Below, one piece after another: positions 53,352-62,738 of a stretch of DNA of 64,000 bases. The translations under genes were made by a program, and so were the position numbers. How positions within the stretch are numbered: position 1 is the first letter of the stretch; every line of letters begins with the position of its first letter. The notes under the pieces were generated by a model. That model made no database searches. It saw only the letters and a list, made by a program, of their open reading frames with translations, and was not told where the DNA came from. Source of the DNA: Arthrobacter sp. (GTDB lineage Bacteria > Actinomycetota > Actinomycetes > Actinomycetales > Micrococcaceae); contig JAHFUZ010000007.1 of NCBI GenBank assembly GCA_023264815.1, positions 62,001 to 126,000 of the forward strand, in the 5' to 3' direction.

Positions 53352-54352
53352 CAGCTACCGGTCTGGGGCCCTGGCCGGGTGAGGACCCCGTGGAGGCCAC
53401 GCGGATTATCCGGGGTGAGCTCGGCAGCCCGCACCTGCCGTTTCTGGCGGAACTGCCGGACCGCGGAGTCGGCTCCGATGCCCTGGGGCGCACGGCGTCC
53501 CTCCTCGTTGAACTGGCCGTGGACGTGCAGCCCTACGGCTGGCGGCTGGTGGACCGGCCCGGCAAGGATTTCCGCCGTGCCGCCTCGGCGCTGTCCACAG
53601 ACATCAATGTCCTGGCCGATGTGGCCGGCGCAGAGGACACCCCGGCCCGTGAGATCAAAGTCCAACTGCTGGGCCCGCTCAGCCTGGCCGCCGGGCTGCA
53701 CCTGCACAACGGCGAACGCGCCCTGATTGACCATGGCGCGCGCCGGGACATTGCTGCCTCGATGGCTGCCGGTGTGGGCAGCTACCTGTCGCGGATCTCC
53801 GGCGCAGTCCCGGGCGCGCGGCTGGTGGTCCAGCTCGACGAACCTGACATCGCCGCCGTGCTGGCCGGAACCATTCCGACGTCGAGCGGTTACCGCACGC
53901 TGCGTGCGGTAGGCGGCCAAGAGGTCACCGAGTCCTGGCAGCTGGTGATCGATGCGCTGCGGGCTGCCGGCGCCGTCGAAATTGTGGTCAATGTTCCTGA
54001 GGTTGAGGCCCCGATTGAACGGATCGTGGCGGCCGGTGCCGACGGAGTTGCCCTGCCGCTCAAGGCCCTGACATCACGGCAGTGGGAACAGCTCGCTGCA
54101 GCCGTCGAGGCGGGCAAACGGGTCTGGGCCGGGGCACTCAACCCCGGCTCCGGCACCCTGCCGAAGGTGGCCGACGTCGTCGAATCAGTCTGGCGCCCGT
54201 GGCACCAAATGGGCCTGCCGGCGTCGTCCCTGGGCAGCGTGCGCGTCACGCCAGCCGGGGGGCTGGCCGGCCTTACGCCCTCAGCATCGACTGCGGTGCT
54301 GGGCCGGCTGACCCAGGTGGCCGACGGGCTCAACCAAAGGGTGCACGGCTAA
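53342..54352 (+). CDS. MetE-like (UROD/MetE superfamily) protein without zinc cysteines
   Basis: A 336-residue TIM-barrel protein related to the C-terminal half of cobalamin-independent methionine synthase (LPFLAELPDRGVG, IKVQLLGPLSLAAGLHLHNGE, LVVQLDEPDIAAVLAGTIPTSSGY, VRVTPAGGLAGLTPSASTAVLGRLTQVADGLNQ). The whole protein has no cysteine, so the zinc site that activates homocysteine is absent and methionine synthesis is unlikely. Homologs occur next to ligA in actinobacteria (Rv3015c-like). GTG 53342 overlaps the chorismate mutase stop. Function unknown. Confidence 0.82.
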   Translation: MEVTATGLGPWPGEDPVEATRIIRGELGSPHLPFLAELPDRGVGSDALGRTASLLVELAVDVQPYGWRLVDRPGKDFRRAASALSTDINVLADVAGAEDTPAREIKVQLLGPLSLAAGLHLHNGERALIDHGARRDIAASMAAGVGSYLSRISGAVPGARLVVQLDEPDIAAVLAGTIPTSSGYRTLRAVGGQEVTESWQLVIDALRAAGAVEIVVNVPEVEAPIERIVAAGADGVALPLKALTSRQWEQLAAAVEAGKRVWAGALNPGSGTLPKVADVVESVWRPWHQMGLPASSLGSVRVTPAGGLAGLTPSASTAVLGRLTQVADGLNQRVHG

Positions 54353-54378
54353 CCATCACCCCAACGTCGGGCGTGGGG

Positions 54379-55095
54379 TCACAGCCGGCCTTCCCAGCGG
54401 TCAGGCTGGGCGTAGCGCGGCAGGAAACTCTGCGCCGAGCTGCCGCCCACGTAGGGCCGCAGCCTGTACTGCATGCGGCCGGCGTAAACCAGCACCTCCC
54501 CGATCTGGGGCTGGATCACCTTGACCTGGATCCGATGCTGTCCCGTCCCGCCGTCGGCACCGTGCTCCCACCACTGTTCGGCATATGCCTTGGCGTCCAG
54601 GGCCGCCGGCAGCGGGAGACGGAGATGGCCAAGGAACAGCCGGGAAGCTTCGGAGACTCCGCGCAGCCTGCCCTCCTCAGTGACGCTGAGGTTCAGGTCG
54701 GTGACCATGCGCCGGAACCGGCCCAGGTAGTCCACCAGCCGCGGGCCGTGGCTTGATTCCACGAGGCTGGTGGTGTCCTGGAAAATCCTTTTCCGCGAGG
54801 GGAACCGGATTTCCCGCCGGGCTGTCAGGCTGGGACGCCCAAACGGATCAAGGTGGGCGTGGTTTTCGATCCGGAACGGGACCCCTGCGCCGAATTCGGG
54901 GAAGAACGCTTCCTCTCCGGAGGTGAGCTTCAGCAGCGGCCTGAGCCAGGTCTGGCGACAGCCCGCCACGTCGAAGACCCCTTCACCCACGCCGTAATGG
55001 CCGGAGCCAGGCAGGAGCGAAAAGTACTCCTGCAGTTCTGGCTGCAGCCGGGCGAAATCTTTGCCCAGGGCCTGCTGGTAAATGGAAATGTTCAT
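54379..55095 (-). CDS. DUF4166-domain protein
   Basis: A 238-residue soluble protein: SIYQQALGKDFARLQPELQEYFSLLPGSGHYGVGEGVFDVAGC at the N-terminus, RREIRFPSRKRIFQDTTSLVESSHGPRLVDYLGRFRRM in the centre and EVLVYAGRMQYR at the end match my memory of the DUF4166 family. Function not known. The open frame starts at 55143, but ATG 55095 has GGAGGT directly upstream. It is convergent with the MetE-like gene (a weak ACCCCA/TGGGGT hairpin at 54358-54379 overlaps both ends) and divergent from mtrA across 144 bases. Confidence 0.75.
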   Translation of the reverse strand: MNISIYQQALGKDFARLQPELQEYFSLLPGSGHYGVGEGVFDVAGCRQTWLRPLLKLTSGEEAFFPEFGAGVPFRIENHAHLDPFGRPSLTARREIRFPSRKRIFQDTTSLVESSHGPRLVDYLGRFRRMVTDLNLSVTEEGRLRGVSEASRLFLGHLRLPLPAALDAKAYAEQWWEHGADGGTGQHRIQVKVIQPQIGEVLVYAGRMQYRLRPYVGGSSAQSFLPRYAQPDRWEGRL

Positions 55096-55239
55096 CGGTG
55101 ACCTCCTGCGCGGAACCGTCAGCGGCGCCGCGGTTAATCCCAATGTACCGGTCGAACGCCGGCCCCTCGCCTGCGCGCTGCGCCATGCCGGGACGGCGTT
55201 GAACAGGACAAACCCTGAGCAATAAGGGAATATATAACT

Positions 55240-55914
55240 ATGAAGGCACGCATTCTGGTAGTTGATGATGACGAAGCGCTGGCCGAAATGATTGGAATTG
55301 TTCTGCGCAACGACGGATTCGACCCCGTCTTTTGCGCAGATGGCGGCCAGGCCCTCGACGTTTTCCGCTCATCGAAGCCGGACCTCGTGCTGCTTGACCT
55401 GATGCTTCCCGGCGTGGACGGCATCGAGGTCTGCCGGCAGATCCGGGGGGAGTCCGACGTCCCTATTGTGATGCTCACCGCCAAATCCGACACGTCCGAC
55501 GTCGTCCGCGGGCTGGAGTCAGGCGCTGATGACTACGTGCCCAAACCGTTCAAGCCTGCCGAGCTGGTTGCCCGCGTGCGGGCGCGCCTGCGGCCCGGCG
55601 ACCAGAAGGCGCCCGAAACGCTGCGGATTGCCGACATCACCATCGATGTTGCCGGCCACACGGTCAAGCGTGCCGACGAGCGGATCTCCCTGACGCCGCT
55701 CGAGTTTGACCTCCTGGTCGCGTTGGCGCGGAAGCCGTGGCAGGTGTTCACCCGTGAGTTGCTGCTGGAGCAGGTCTGGGGCTACCGCCACGCGGCGGAC
55801 ACGCGCCTGGTCAATGTCCACGTACAGCGGCTCCGGTCCAAGATTGAGCGGGACCCGGAAGCCCCGGAAGTTGTCTTGACGGTTCGTGGTGTCGGCTACA
55901 AAGCAGGTTCCTGA
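55240..55914 (+). CDS. mtrA: Response regulator MtrA
   Basis: OmpR/PhoB-class regulator, 224 residues. The receiver domain has the acidic pocket LVVDDDE, phosphoacceptor D53 in LVLLDLMLPGVDG, and the conserved MLTAKSDTSDVV and YVPKPFKP. The DNA-binding winged helix is LTPLEFDLLVALARKPWQVFTRELLLEQVWGY then VNVHVQRLRSKIERDP and VRGVGYKAG. In actinobacteria MtrA links cell-wall and replication/division control. ATG 55240 has AAGGG upstream. The mtrB frame begins inside its end. Confidence 0.96.
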   Translation: MKARILVVDDDEALAEMIGIVLRNDGFDPVFCADGGQALDVFRSSKPDLVLLDLMLPGVDGIEVCRQIRGESDVPIVMLTAKSDTSDVVRGLESGADDYVPKPFKPAELVARVRARLRPGDQKAPETLRIADITIDVAGHTVKRADERISLTPLEFDLLVALARKPWQVFTRELLLEQVWGYRHAADTRLVNVHVQRLRSKIERDPEAPEVVLTVRGVGYKAGS

Positions 55915-57790
55915 GTCCTCGGGACCGGAGGACGCCCCGGACCCGGCCACGCGCAGGGGGCCGGAACACACCGATGCGCTGGCAGCTGAGCTGGCTGCCC
56001 TGCCCTTCCGTGCCCGGATCTGGCGGCGCCGGGGAATCATCGTTGGCCTGCGGGTGGCCCGTCTAGTCCGGCTGGGGCTGAGCCGGTTCTTCCCGGCCCT
56101 GCGGTACGTGGGGCGTTCCCTCCAGCGCCGGTGGCGCCGTTCCCTGCAGTTCAGGACTGTTCTGACCACGCTGCTTCTGGCGGTGACGTCCTTTGGCGCA
56201 GTGGGCGCCTATCTTTCCAACCAGATCGCCAACAACCTGTTCCAGGAGCGGCTGACCCAGGCCGAATCCGAGACGCGCTACAACGTCAAACAGGTCCAGG
56301 ACACGTTCGACGGCGCCCAGGTCACCGACCAGTCCAGCGTGATCACTCTCGTCTATGACACGCTGAACGCGGTGGAGGGACGGGGGTCCGTCATTCAGCG
56401 CCGCTACGTCTTTGAAGCCAAGCCCGAGCAGACCAAGCCACGCAACCGCTGGGTGGAGTCAAGGGCCTCGGACCAGCTGACCGTCAGCGTTATCCCGCCC
56501 GACCTGCGCAAAGCCGTGCAGACTTCCGGCAAGGACCAGTACTGGGCATCCACGCTGATTCCGGTGGGAACGGAGGACAGGCCGGGCATAGCGGTGGGCA
56601 ACCTGGTGACCTTCAACGGAACCGTGTACGAGCTGTACCTGATTTACGACCTCAACACGGCACAGCAGACCCTCGACGAAATCCAGGGCGTGCTGCTGGC
56701 CGGCGGGGCCGTACTGGTGCTGATGATCGGAGCCATCGCCTGGTACGTCACCCGTAACGTGGTCAGCCCGGTCAGCCACGCGGCCCTGGTGTCAGAGAAG
56801 CTGGCTGCCGGGCAACTGCAGGAACGCATGGTGGTCAAGGGCGAAGACGAAGTGGCGCGCCTGGGAGCGTCCTTCAACCACATGGCTGCCAGCCTGCAGG
56901 AGCAGATCACCCAGCTCGCCACGCTGTCCCAGATGCAGCAACGGTTTGTCTCCGACGTCTCACACGAACTTCGCACGCCGCTGACCACGGTCCGGATGGC
57001 TGCCGAGGTGCTCTACGACGCCCGGCACGACTTCGACCCCATCAACAAACGCTCCGCGGAACTTCTCTACAACCAGGTGGAGCGGTTCCAGTCCCTGCTC
57101 GCGGACCTTTTGGAAATCTCCCGCTTCGACGCCGGGGTGGCCATGCTCGACGCCGAACCCGATGACATTGTGCAGGTCATTGCCCACGTCATTGAGGGTG
57201 CCGCGCCGGTGGCAGCAGAGTACGGTTCAGAGATCATCCTGCGTGCCCCCGCGGACGGCATCGTCGCGGAGATGGACGCACGCCGGATCGACAGGATTCT
57301 GCGGAACCTTATCCTCAACGCGGTGGAGCATGGCGAAGGGAAGCCGGTCACGGTCACTGTCGCCGCCAACCAGACTGCGGTGGGAGTCGCTGTCCGGGAC
57401 CACGGGATCGGCATGACACCTGCCGAAGCTGCCCGAGTCTTTGACCGTTTCTGGCGGGCCGATCCGGCACGTGCCAGGACCACCGGCGGCAGCGGGTTGG
57501 GCCTGTCCATTGCCATGGAGGACACCAAGCTGCACAACGGCTGGCTGCAGGCCTGGGGAAACAAGGGCAGCGGGTCGAATTTCCGTCTGACCATCCCGCT
57601 GAGGCAGGGCGAGGAGATCGACCGGTCGCCAGTCCAGCTGGAGCCCGGTGACATCGTCCTGCCGGATGGGCGCATCCATACGAATTTCCTGGTCCTGGAG
57701 CCCGGTCGCACAACTTCGCCCGGCGCCGCAACTTCGGCCGGCGCCGGTTCCTCGGCGGGCCAGGCCTCGACACCAAAGGAACAGCCATGA
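55886..57790 (+). CDS. mtrB: Sensor histidine kinase MtrB
   Basis: A 634-residue membrane kinase, partner of MtrA. TM1 lies around residues 91-112 and TM2 around [19 protein letters not shown], with an extracytoplasmic sensor domain between. A HAMP segment ([18 protein letters not shown]) leads to the dimerisation/phosphoacceptor helix [25 protein letters not shown] with H360, then the ATPase boxes [35 protein letters not shown] and [13 protein letters not shown]. The start GTG 55886 overlaps mtrA by 29 bases and is uncertain. Confidence 0.94.
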   Translation: MVSATKQVPESSGPEDAPDPATRRGPEHTDALAAELAALPFRARIWRRRGIIVGLRVARLVRLGLSRFFPALRYVGRSLQRRWRRSLQFRTVLTTLLLAVTSFGAVGAYLSNQIANNLFQERLTQAESETRYNVKQVQDTFDGAQVTDQSSVITLVYDTLNAVEGRGSVIQRRYVFEAKPEQTKPRNRWVESRASDQLTVSVIPPDLRKAVQTSGKDQYWASTLIPVGTEDRPGIAVGNLVTFNGTVYELYLIYDLNTAQQTLDEIQGVLLAGGAVLVLMIGAIAWYVTRNVVSPVSHAALVSEKLAAGQLQERMVVKGEDEVARLGASFNHMAASLQEQITQLATLSQMQQRFVSDVSHELRTPLTTVRMAAEVLYDARHDFDPINKRSAELLYNQVERFQSLLADLLEISRFDAGVAMLDAEPDDIVQVIAHVIEGAAPVAAEYGSEIILRAPADGIVAEMDARRIDRILRNLILNAVEHGEGKPVTVTVAANQTAVGVAVRDHGIGMTPAEAARVFDRFWRADPARARTTGGSGLGLSIAMEDTKLHNGWLQAWGNKGSGSNFRLTIPLRQGEEIDRSPVQLEPGDIVLPDGRIHTNFLVLEPGRTTSPGAATSAGAGSSAGQASTPKEQP

Positions 57791-59517
57791 AGCGGACAGC
57801 CACGGCCGGTCCACACAAGAGCGCGGTTCTCCAGGCCCTGGTCCTGCTGGTGACGGTCCTCGTGCTCGCATCCTGTGCACGGATCCCCACATCCGGGCCC
57901 GTGGGAAAGAGCGAGGAGGGCAGTGCGGGCAACCTGAATGCCCCCGTGTTCCTTCCGGCCGCGCCCCAGCCGGGGGCCGCTCCCGAGACCATCATTGAAG
58001 ATTTCTACCGCGCAGGCAGCGGGTACGAGGACGACTATGCAGTGGCCCGCGAATTCCTGACACAGGCCGCTTCCGTGTCCTGGAAACCTGACCAGCGTGC
58101 CCTGGTATACCGTTCCGCGACGGTGGTGGGGACCGGCGTCGACAATGTCTACAACTATCAGCTCGACGTGGCCTACACCGTGGATATCGACGGCATCGCC
58201 ACCCAGTCACCGGAAGGCACCATCGAGAACATCCCCGCCACCGTCACCCAGGTGGACGGCGAATGGCGGATTTCAGCTATTCCGGACGGGACAGCGATTC
58301 CGGAGGAGACGTTCAAAGTCATCTACGGTGCGTCGCCCATCTACTTCTACGATCCCAGCTTCACCTACGCAGTTCCTGATGTGCGCTGGTTTATCAGGAA
58401 CAAGACCGTCAAGGCCATGACCAGTGCTCTGCTCGCAGGTCCCGCTCCCTACCTCCGTGGCGCCGTGGCGAGCGCCTTCCCGTCCGGTATCAAGCTGGCC
58501 CGCGAGTCGGTGCCAGTGGTGTCCGGGGCCGCCCAGGTGGACCTCACGGCCAAGGAACTGACCGAAGCATCCGCCGAGGACAGGCTCAGGATGCAGACCC
58601 AGCTCGCACTCACCTTCCGCAGCCAGCCAGACGTCGTCAACGTTGAGTTGCGTGCCAACCAGGACCTGGTGCGTGTTGAGGACAACGGCTCTGTGCTGCC
58701 CCCCGTGCGGGACAAGAACGTACCCGCGCGTGAGATCGCCATCAGTGGCAACGAACTGGTGCGTTACGAAAACAACAGGGTTTCCCCGCTTCCGGACATG
58801 CAGCCGGTTTCCGCACTTGGACCCCGCTACCCGGCAGAGTCTCCGGTGTCCCAAACGGTTGCCTTCGTGAACGAGGGCAGGACGACTCTGTACAGCATGG
58901 TGCCGGGCCAACCGGCGCGGGCCCTGACCACCCGCAGCACCATCACCCGCCCCTCGTTCAGCCTCCATGACTGGGTGTGGGCGGCCGGGCCCGGCGCGAA
59001 CGGCAGCGCGGAAGTGGTGGCCTACCGCCCGGCCGGGGTGGCCGCAGGCGCGAATGTCCCCTCCGTGACAATGACCCCGGCGTGGCTCGCTGGCAGGACG
59101 GTGAAAGACCTCAGGATCTCCCGGGAGGGCGTCCGGGCACTGGTGATCTCGGAACAGAACGGCCAGACCAGGGTGCAGATTGCGGGCATCATCCGTAATG
59201 CGGATGGGACGCCGAGGGAATTGACCACACCGATCACGCTCGTGGCTAACAGCAACCCGGACCAGGGAGTCTGGGTCAACGGCACCACTGTTGCCGTGAT
59301 GAAGGGATCCGCCAACGCAAATGTCACTCCGGAGCTGCTGTCCCTGACTTCCGGTGAACCGCAGCAGCTGGCTCCGTGGCCCGGGCTGGTGTGGCTCAGT
59401 GCCGGCAATGGGGCTGAAGAAATCTACGGCCAGTCGGCGGAGGGGATTTTTCAACGGCTGGGCAACGGGTGGTCGCCCCAGCTCAAAGGCCCCATCGATC
59501 CTTCCTTCCCGGGGTAG
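57787..59517 (+). CDS. lpqB: Lipoprotein LpqB
   Basis: A 576-residue exported lipoprotein that modulates MtrB signalling in actinobacteria. The signal segment [12 protein letters not shown] ends with C30 lipidated. The rest shows [49 protein letters not shown] and an extended beta-rich C-terminal domain resembling a propeller ([46 protein letters not shown]). ATGA overlap with mtrB places it in the mtrAB-lpqB operon. Confidence 0.94.
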   Translation: MKRTATAGPHKSAVLQALVLLVTVLVLASCARIPTSGPVGKSEEGSAGNLNAPVFLPAAPQPGAAPETIIEDFYRAGSGYEDDYAVAREFLTQAASVSWKPDQRALVYRSATVVGTGVDNVYNYQLDVAYTVDIDGIATQSPEGTIENIPATVTQVDGEWRISAIPDGTAIPEETFKVIYGASPIYFYDPSFTYAVPDVRWFIRNKTVKAMTSALLAGPAPYLRGAVASAFPSGIKLARESVPVVSGAAQVDLTAKELTEASAEDRLRMQTQLALTFRSQPDVVNVELRANQDLVRVEDNGSVLPPVRDKNVPAREIAISGNELVRYENNRVSPLPDMQPVSALGPRYPAESPVSQTVAFVNEGRTTLYSMVPGQPARALTTRSTITRPSFSLHDWVWAAGPGANGSAEVVAYRPAGVAAGANVPSVTMTPAWLAGRTVKDLRISREGVRALVISEQNGQTRVQIAGIIRNADGTPRELTTPITLVANSNPDQGVWVNGTTVAVMKGSANANVTPELLSLTSGEPQQLAPWPGLVWLSAGNGAEEIYGQSAEGIFQRLGNGWSPQLKGPIDPSFPG

Positions 59518-59577
59518 CTGGTTGTCCACATAGGCCGGCTGCCTGCTACCGCTGCCACCACGCCAGGGCGAGGATGA

Positions 59578-60516
59578 ATGATGCCTCCTCACCACGTGGC
59601 CGGGCGTCCGCCGGACCGTCCTTATGCAGCCGCAGACCCGGACCTCCGGCTGCCCGCGCCTTCAGCCAGGCACCGCAGCAGGCAACCGGACCCCTGGCTG
59701 AGGGCCGTGGACCAGGTGGCGGGCGCCGCGGCCGAACTCCTGGCCCTGGCCCTCCCCGTGGACTGCGTCTGCTGCGGGTCGGAGGACCTGCCGCTGTGTG
59801 TGGCGTGCGAACGCCGGCTCCGGCTGCTGACCAAGGAACCGTTCAGGGCTGAAGAGCAGGCCCCCGCGCTGATGACGGTCGACGGCGGCATCATCCTTCC
59901 CGTCGTGGCCGCAGGTGTGTATCGCGAGGAGTTGGCCCAGGCCCTCCTGTCATTTAAACGCCACGGGCAATACGAGCTCAAGGCTGTCCTCGCCAAGGGG
60001 ATGGGCAGGGCCATAGCCGCTGCCGCGGCAGGCGCCGGCGACCTCAGCCTGGTCCCCGTCCCCAGCAGCATGGGGGCGTTCATCAAACGCGGCTTCAGCC
60101 CCGTGCATCTCCTGCTGGCTGCCTGGCGGCAGGACACTGCGGGCGGCGGGCCGCCGGTACTGGATGTGCTGAGGAAATCCCGGCGCCGGGCAGCCTTGGA
60201 ACAGCTTCCCGGCGGGCAAAAGGGACTTGGCCGCGGAGCCAGAGCAGCAAGGGTCAGGGGATCCATGAAGGTCCCGGGACACCGGCACGCCAGCGTGTCG
60301 GGCCGCCGCTGCATCATCGTCGATGACGTTCTCACCACCGGGGCCACACTTGCCGAAGCGGCGCGCGCCCTCCATCTCAGCGGAGCCGTTGTAGCCGGAG
60401 CCGTGGTCCTCGCAGCGACACGCCCGCCCGATTCAGCTGCCAGCGGACGGCAGTCCCCGGCAGGCGGCGGAAAGGCGCCTGTCTTAGAAAAAAATAAACG
60501 AAGAAAGGATGAATAA
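59578..60516 (+). CDS. ComF-family phosphoribosyltransferase-like protein
   Basis: A 312-residue protein with a zinc-finger-like Cys region (VDCVCCGSEDLPLCVACERRL) and the PRPP-binding loop CIIVDDVLTTGATLAEAARAL near residue 250. This pairing is the ComF signature; in B. subtilis the relative helps DNA uptake, elsewhere the role is unclear. The N-terminal 40 residues are Pro/Arg-rich and may be over-long; alternative start ATG 59581. The C-terminus ends KNKRRKDE. It follows lpqB by 60 bases. Confidence 0.85.
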   Translation: MMPPHHVAGRPPDRPYAAADPDLRLPAPSARHRSRQPDPWLRAVDQVAGAAAELLALALPVDCVCCGSEDLPLCVACERRLRLLTKEPFRAEEQAPALMTVDGGIILPVVAAGVYREELAQALLSFKRHGQYELKAVLAKGMGRAIAAAAAGAGDLSLVPVPSSMGAFIKRGFSPVHLLLAAWRQDTAGGGPPVLDVLRKSRRRAALEQLPGGQKGLGRGARAARVRGSMKVPGHRHASVSGRRCIIVDDVLTTGATLAEAARALHLSGAVVAGAVVLAATRPPDSAASGRQSPAGGGKAPVLEKNKRRKDE

Positions 60517-60661
60517 CGGGTGTCTATGAACTAACGTCGGTTGTGGGTACCAAGAACAAGTTGTACCTTTCGATGGCGGCTCGGAAAGGGGCTCGACTGT
60601 CAATCAGATGGGCCTCTGGGAAGTGCCGTCGTCGTGTCACCGAAGTCATTTGGAGGGCACC
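60517..60661. other. 145-base leader/promoter region of hpf
   Basis: No gene. GGAGG lies at 60652-60656 as the hpf ribosome site. A 5-bp repeat GGTAC...GTACC (60546-60567) stands in the middle. No clear sigma-70 pair was found. Confidence 0.35.
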
Positions 60662-61387
60662 ATGGAGTTTATGATCAGCGGACGAAATCTGACGGTCTCA
60701 GACCGCTTCCGCGAATACGCCGGTGAGAAGATCTCGAAGATCGAATCACTGGGCGACAAGGTCCAGCGCGTGGATGCGAAGGTGTCCAAAGAAACGAACG
60801 CACGCCAGACCGGAGACCAACTTACCGTTGAGGTCACCGTTTTGGGCCGCGGACCGGTGATCCGGGCGGAAGCCAGCGCCGCAGACAAATTCGCTGCTTT
60901 TGACCTCGCTTACACCAAGCTGCTTGAGCGCCTCCGCCGTGCCAAGGACCGCAAGAAGGTCCACCACGGACGCCACACACCCAAGGCCGTACGTGAGGCA
61001 ACTGCGTCGCTGGAACCGGCAAGCACCAGCGAACCCCTCTACGTCGAGGCAAGCCATCGAAGCGAGCCCCAGGCGGCGCCCGCTGAACGGTCGCCCTACG
61101 ACGTGGACAACGACATTCCGGCCGGGGACTCCCCGGTGTTGATCCGCCGCAAAGTTTTCCCCGCGGCCTCGCTGAGTCTCGACGACGCCGTGGACAACAT
61201 GGAGCTCGTGGGCCACGATTTCTACCTGTTTGTGGACAAAGCCACCAATACGCCTTCCGTCGTCTACCGCCGCCGCGGCTGGACGTATGGAGTTATTACC
61301 CTTGACCACGAATGCGAACCTGGGGACACCGTGGTGGAAGAGAAAATTCTTGCTTACCGTTCCGACGATCAGGCGGCCAAAGTCTAG
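60662..61387 (+). CDS. hpf: Ribosome hibernation-promoting factor, long form
   Basis: A 241-residue HPF of the long type that joins 70S ribosomes into inactive 100S dimers in stationary phase. The N-terminal S30AE domain opens MEFMISGRNLTVSDRFREYAGEKISKIESL and ends in LDLAYTKLLERLRRAKDRKK-like sequence (FAAFDLAYTKLLERLRRAKD). A linker then leads to the C-terminal dimerisation domain SPVLIRRKVFPAASLSLDDAVDNMELVGHDFYLFVDKATNTPSVVYRRRGWTYGVI. ATG 60662 has GGAGG six bases upstream, so the longer open frame is not used. Confidence 0.95.
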   Translation: MEFMISGRNLTVSDRFREYAGEKISKIESLGDKVQRVDAKVSKETNARQTGDQLTVEVTVLGRGPVIRAEASAADKFAAFDLAYTKLLERLRRAKDRKKVHHGRHTPKAVREATASLEPASTSEPLYVEASHRSEPQAAPAERSPYDVDNDIPAGDSPVLIRRKVFPAASLSLDDAVDNMELVGHDFYLFVDKATNTPSVVYRRRGWTYGVITLDHECEPGDTVVEEKILAYRSDDQAAKV

Positions 61388-61419
61388 GGTGGTTTCCACC
61401 CGTCACTGAAAGGACTGTT

Positions 61420-62691
61420 GTGCCAGCGACGCTGAGCCTTGACCAGGCCCGGCGGATCGCACTGGCAGCACAGGGACTCGACAAAGGACGGCCCACCGGA
61501 CCCGTGACCTCACGGACGGTGGGCCGCACCTTTGCGCGGCTCCAGCTGGTTCAGATCGATTCCGTCAACGTACTGTCCCGCAGCCACTTCCTGCCGTTCT
61601 TTTCACGGCTGGGCAACTACGACCGCACCATCCTGCAGCGGATGTCCGGTACACACCCCCGGCGCATGATGGAGTACTGGGCCCACGAAGCCAGCTTCAT
61701 CCGGCCGGAACTCTTCCCCGACCTTGTGATGTGGCAGAAGCGGACGTGGGTAGGGGCCGCCGGCAGGCTGGAGCCCGGACTGCGCGAGGATGTGACCGCC
61801 AAGATCCTTGATGTGCTGGCGGCAGGAAAGCCCCTGACCGCAGCTGAACTGACGGTGAAAATCGGGCACGTGGAGGAACGCAGCAGCGAGAACTGGGGGT
61901 GGAACTGGAACGCCGTGAAGAGGGTCCTGGAGGACCTTTTCCAGGAAGGCCTGATCTCTGCCGCGTCCAGGACGGAGCAGTTCGAACGGAAATATGCCCT
62001 TGCCACCCGGGTTGTACCCGACCGGCAGGCACTCGCAGAGGTTCCGCGGGATCCCGGGGCGGCCATGAACCGGCTGATTGACGCCGCAGCCCAGGCCCAC
62101 GGAATTGGCACCGTGCGCTGTTTTGCCGACTACTTCCGCACACCGCTCAAAGCAGCGGCAGCCGCTGTGGACCAGCTGGTCGGTGACGGGAGGCTGCAGC
62201 CGGTTTCGGTGCGTGGTTGGGACCGGAAGGTCTTCCTGCACAAAGACGCCAGGCTGCCGCGGCGGGCTTCCGGGCGTGCCCTGCTGAGCCCCTTCGATTC
62301 CCTGGTGTTCGAACGGCGCCGGCTTGAGGAGCTGTTTGGGTTTCACTACAGGATCGAGATCTACACCCCCGGGCACCTGCGGCAGTTTGGGTACTACGTC
62401 CTGCCGTTCCTGCTGGGCGGCGCCCTGGTGGCGCGCGTCGACCTGAAAGCGGACCGGGCCGCGGGCAATCTGCTGGTCAGATCAGCATTTGGTGAGCCGG
62501 ACGCGCCGCCGCACACCGCCGTCGAACTTGCCGAAGAGCTGGAACTGATGGCCGAATGGTTGGGGCTGGAAGACATCATTGTCAGCCCGGTGGGGGATCT
62601 GGCGGGGCCCCTCGCGGCAGCTCTCCGCCGCCGCGGCGGGGCTATCCGCTCTGAGGGAACACCGGCCGCGTGGCCTGTGTCTCTCCCGTAG
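61420..62691 (+). CDS. YcaQ-like (AlkX) DNA glycosylase, winged-helix family
   Basis: A 423-residue protein of the HTH_42 family. YcaQ unhooks interstrand DNA crosslinks. The catalytic segment LQLVQIDSVNVLSRSHFLPFFSR carries Q45-I46-D47 and the following Arg/His as in the QxD motif known for YcaQ. Other blocks are MEYWAHEASFI, WNWNAVKRVLEDLFQEGLISAASRTEQFERKY and PFDSLVFERRRLEELFGFHYRIEIYTPGHLRQFGYYVLPFLLGG. GTG 61420 has AAAGGA six bases upstream and is the chosen start; the frame is open to 61312. Confidence 0.88.
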   Translation: MPATLSLDQARRIALAAQGLDKGRPTGPVTSRTVGRTFARLQLVQIDSVNVLSRSHFLPFFSRLGNYDRTILQRMSGTHPRRMMEYWAHEASFIRPELFPDLVMWQKRTWVGAAGRLEPGLREDVTAKILDVLAAGKPLTAAELTVKIGHVEERSSENWGWNWNAVKRVLEDLFQEGLISAASRTEQFERKYALATRVVPDRQALAEVPRDPGAAMNRLIDAAAQAHGIGTVRCFADYFRTPLKAAAAAVDQLVGDGRLQPVSVRGWDRKVFLHKDARLPRRASGRALLSPFDSLVFERRRLEELFGFHYRIEIYTPGHLRQFGYYVLPFLLGGALVARVDLKADRAAGNLLVRSAFGEPDAPPHTAVELAEELELMAEWLGLEDIIVSPVGDLAGPLAAALRRRGGAIRSEGTPAAWPVSLP

Positions 62692-62738
62692 ACTAAAAAC
62701 GCCAGAATTCGGCGGCATCAGACTGGGAGTATCTTCAC

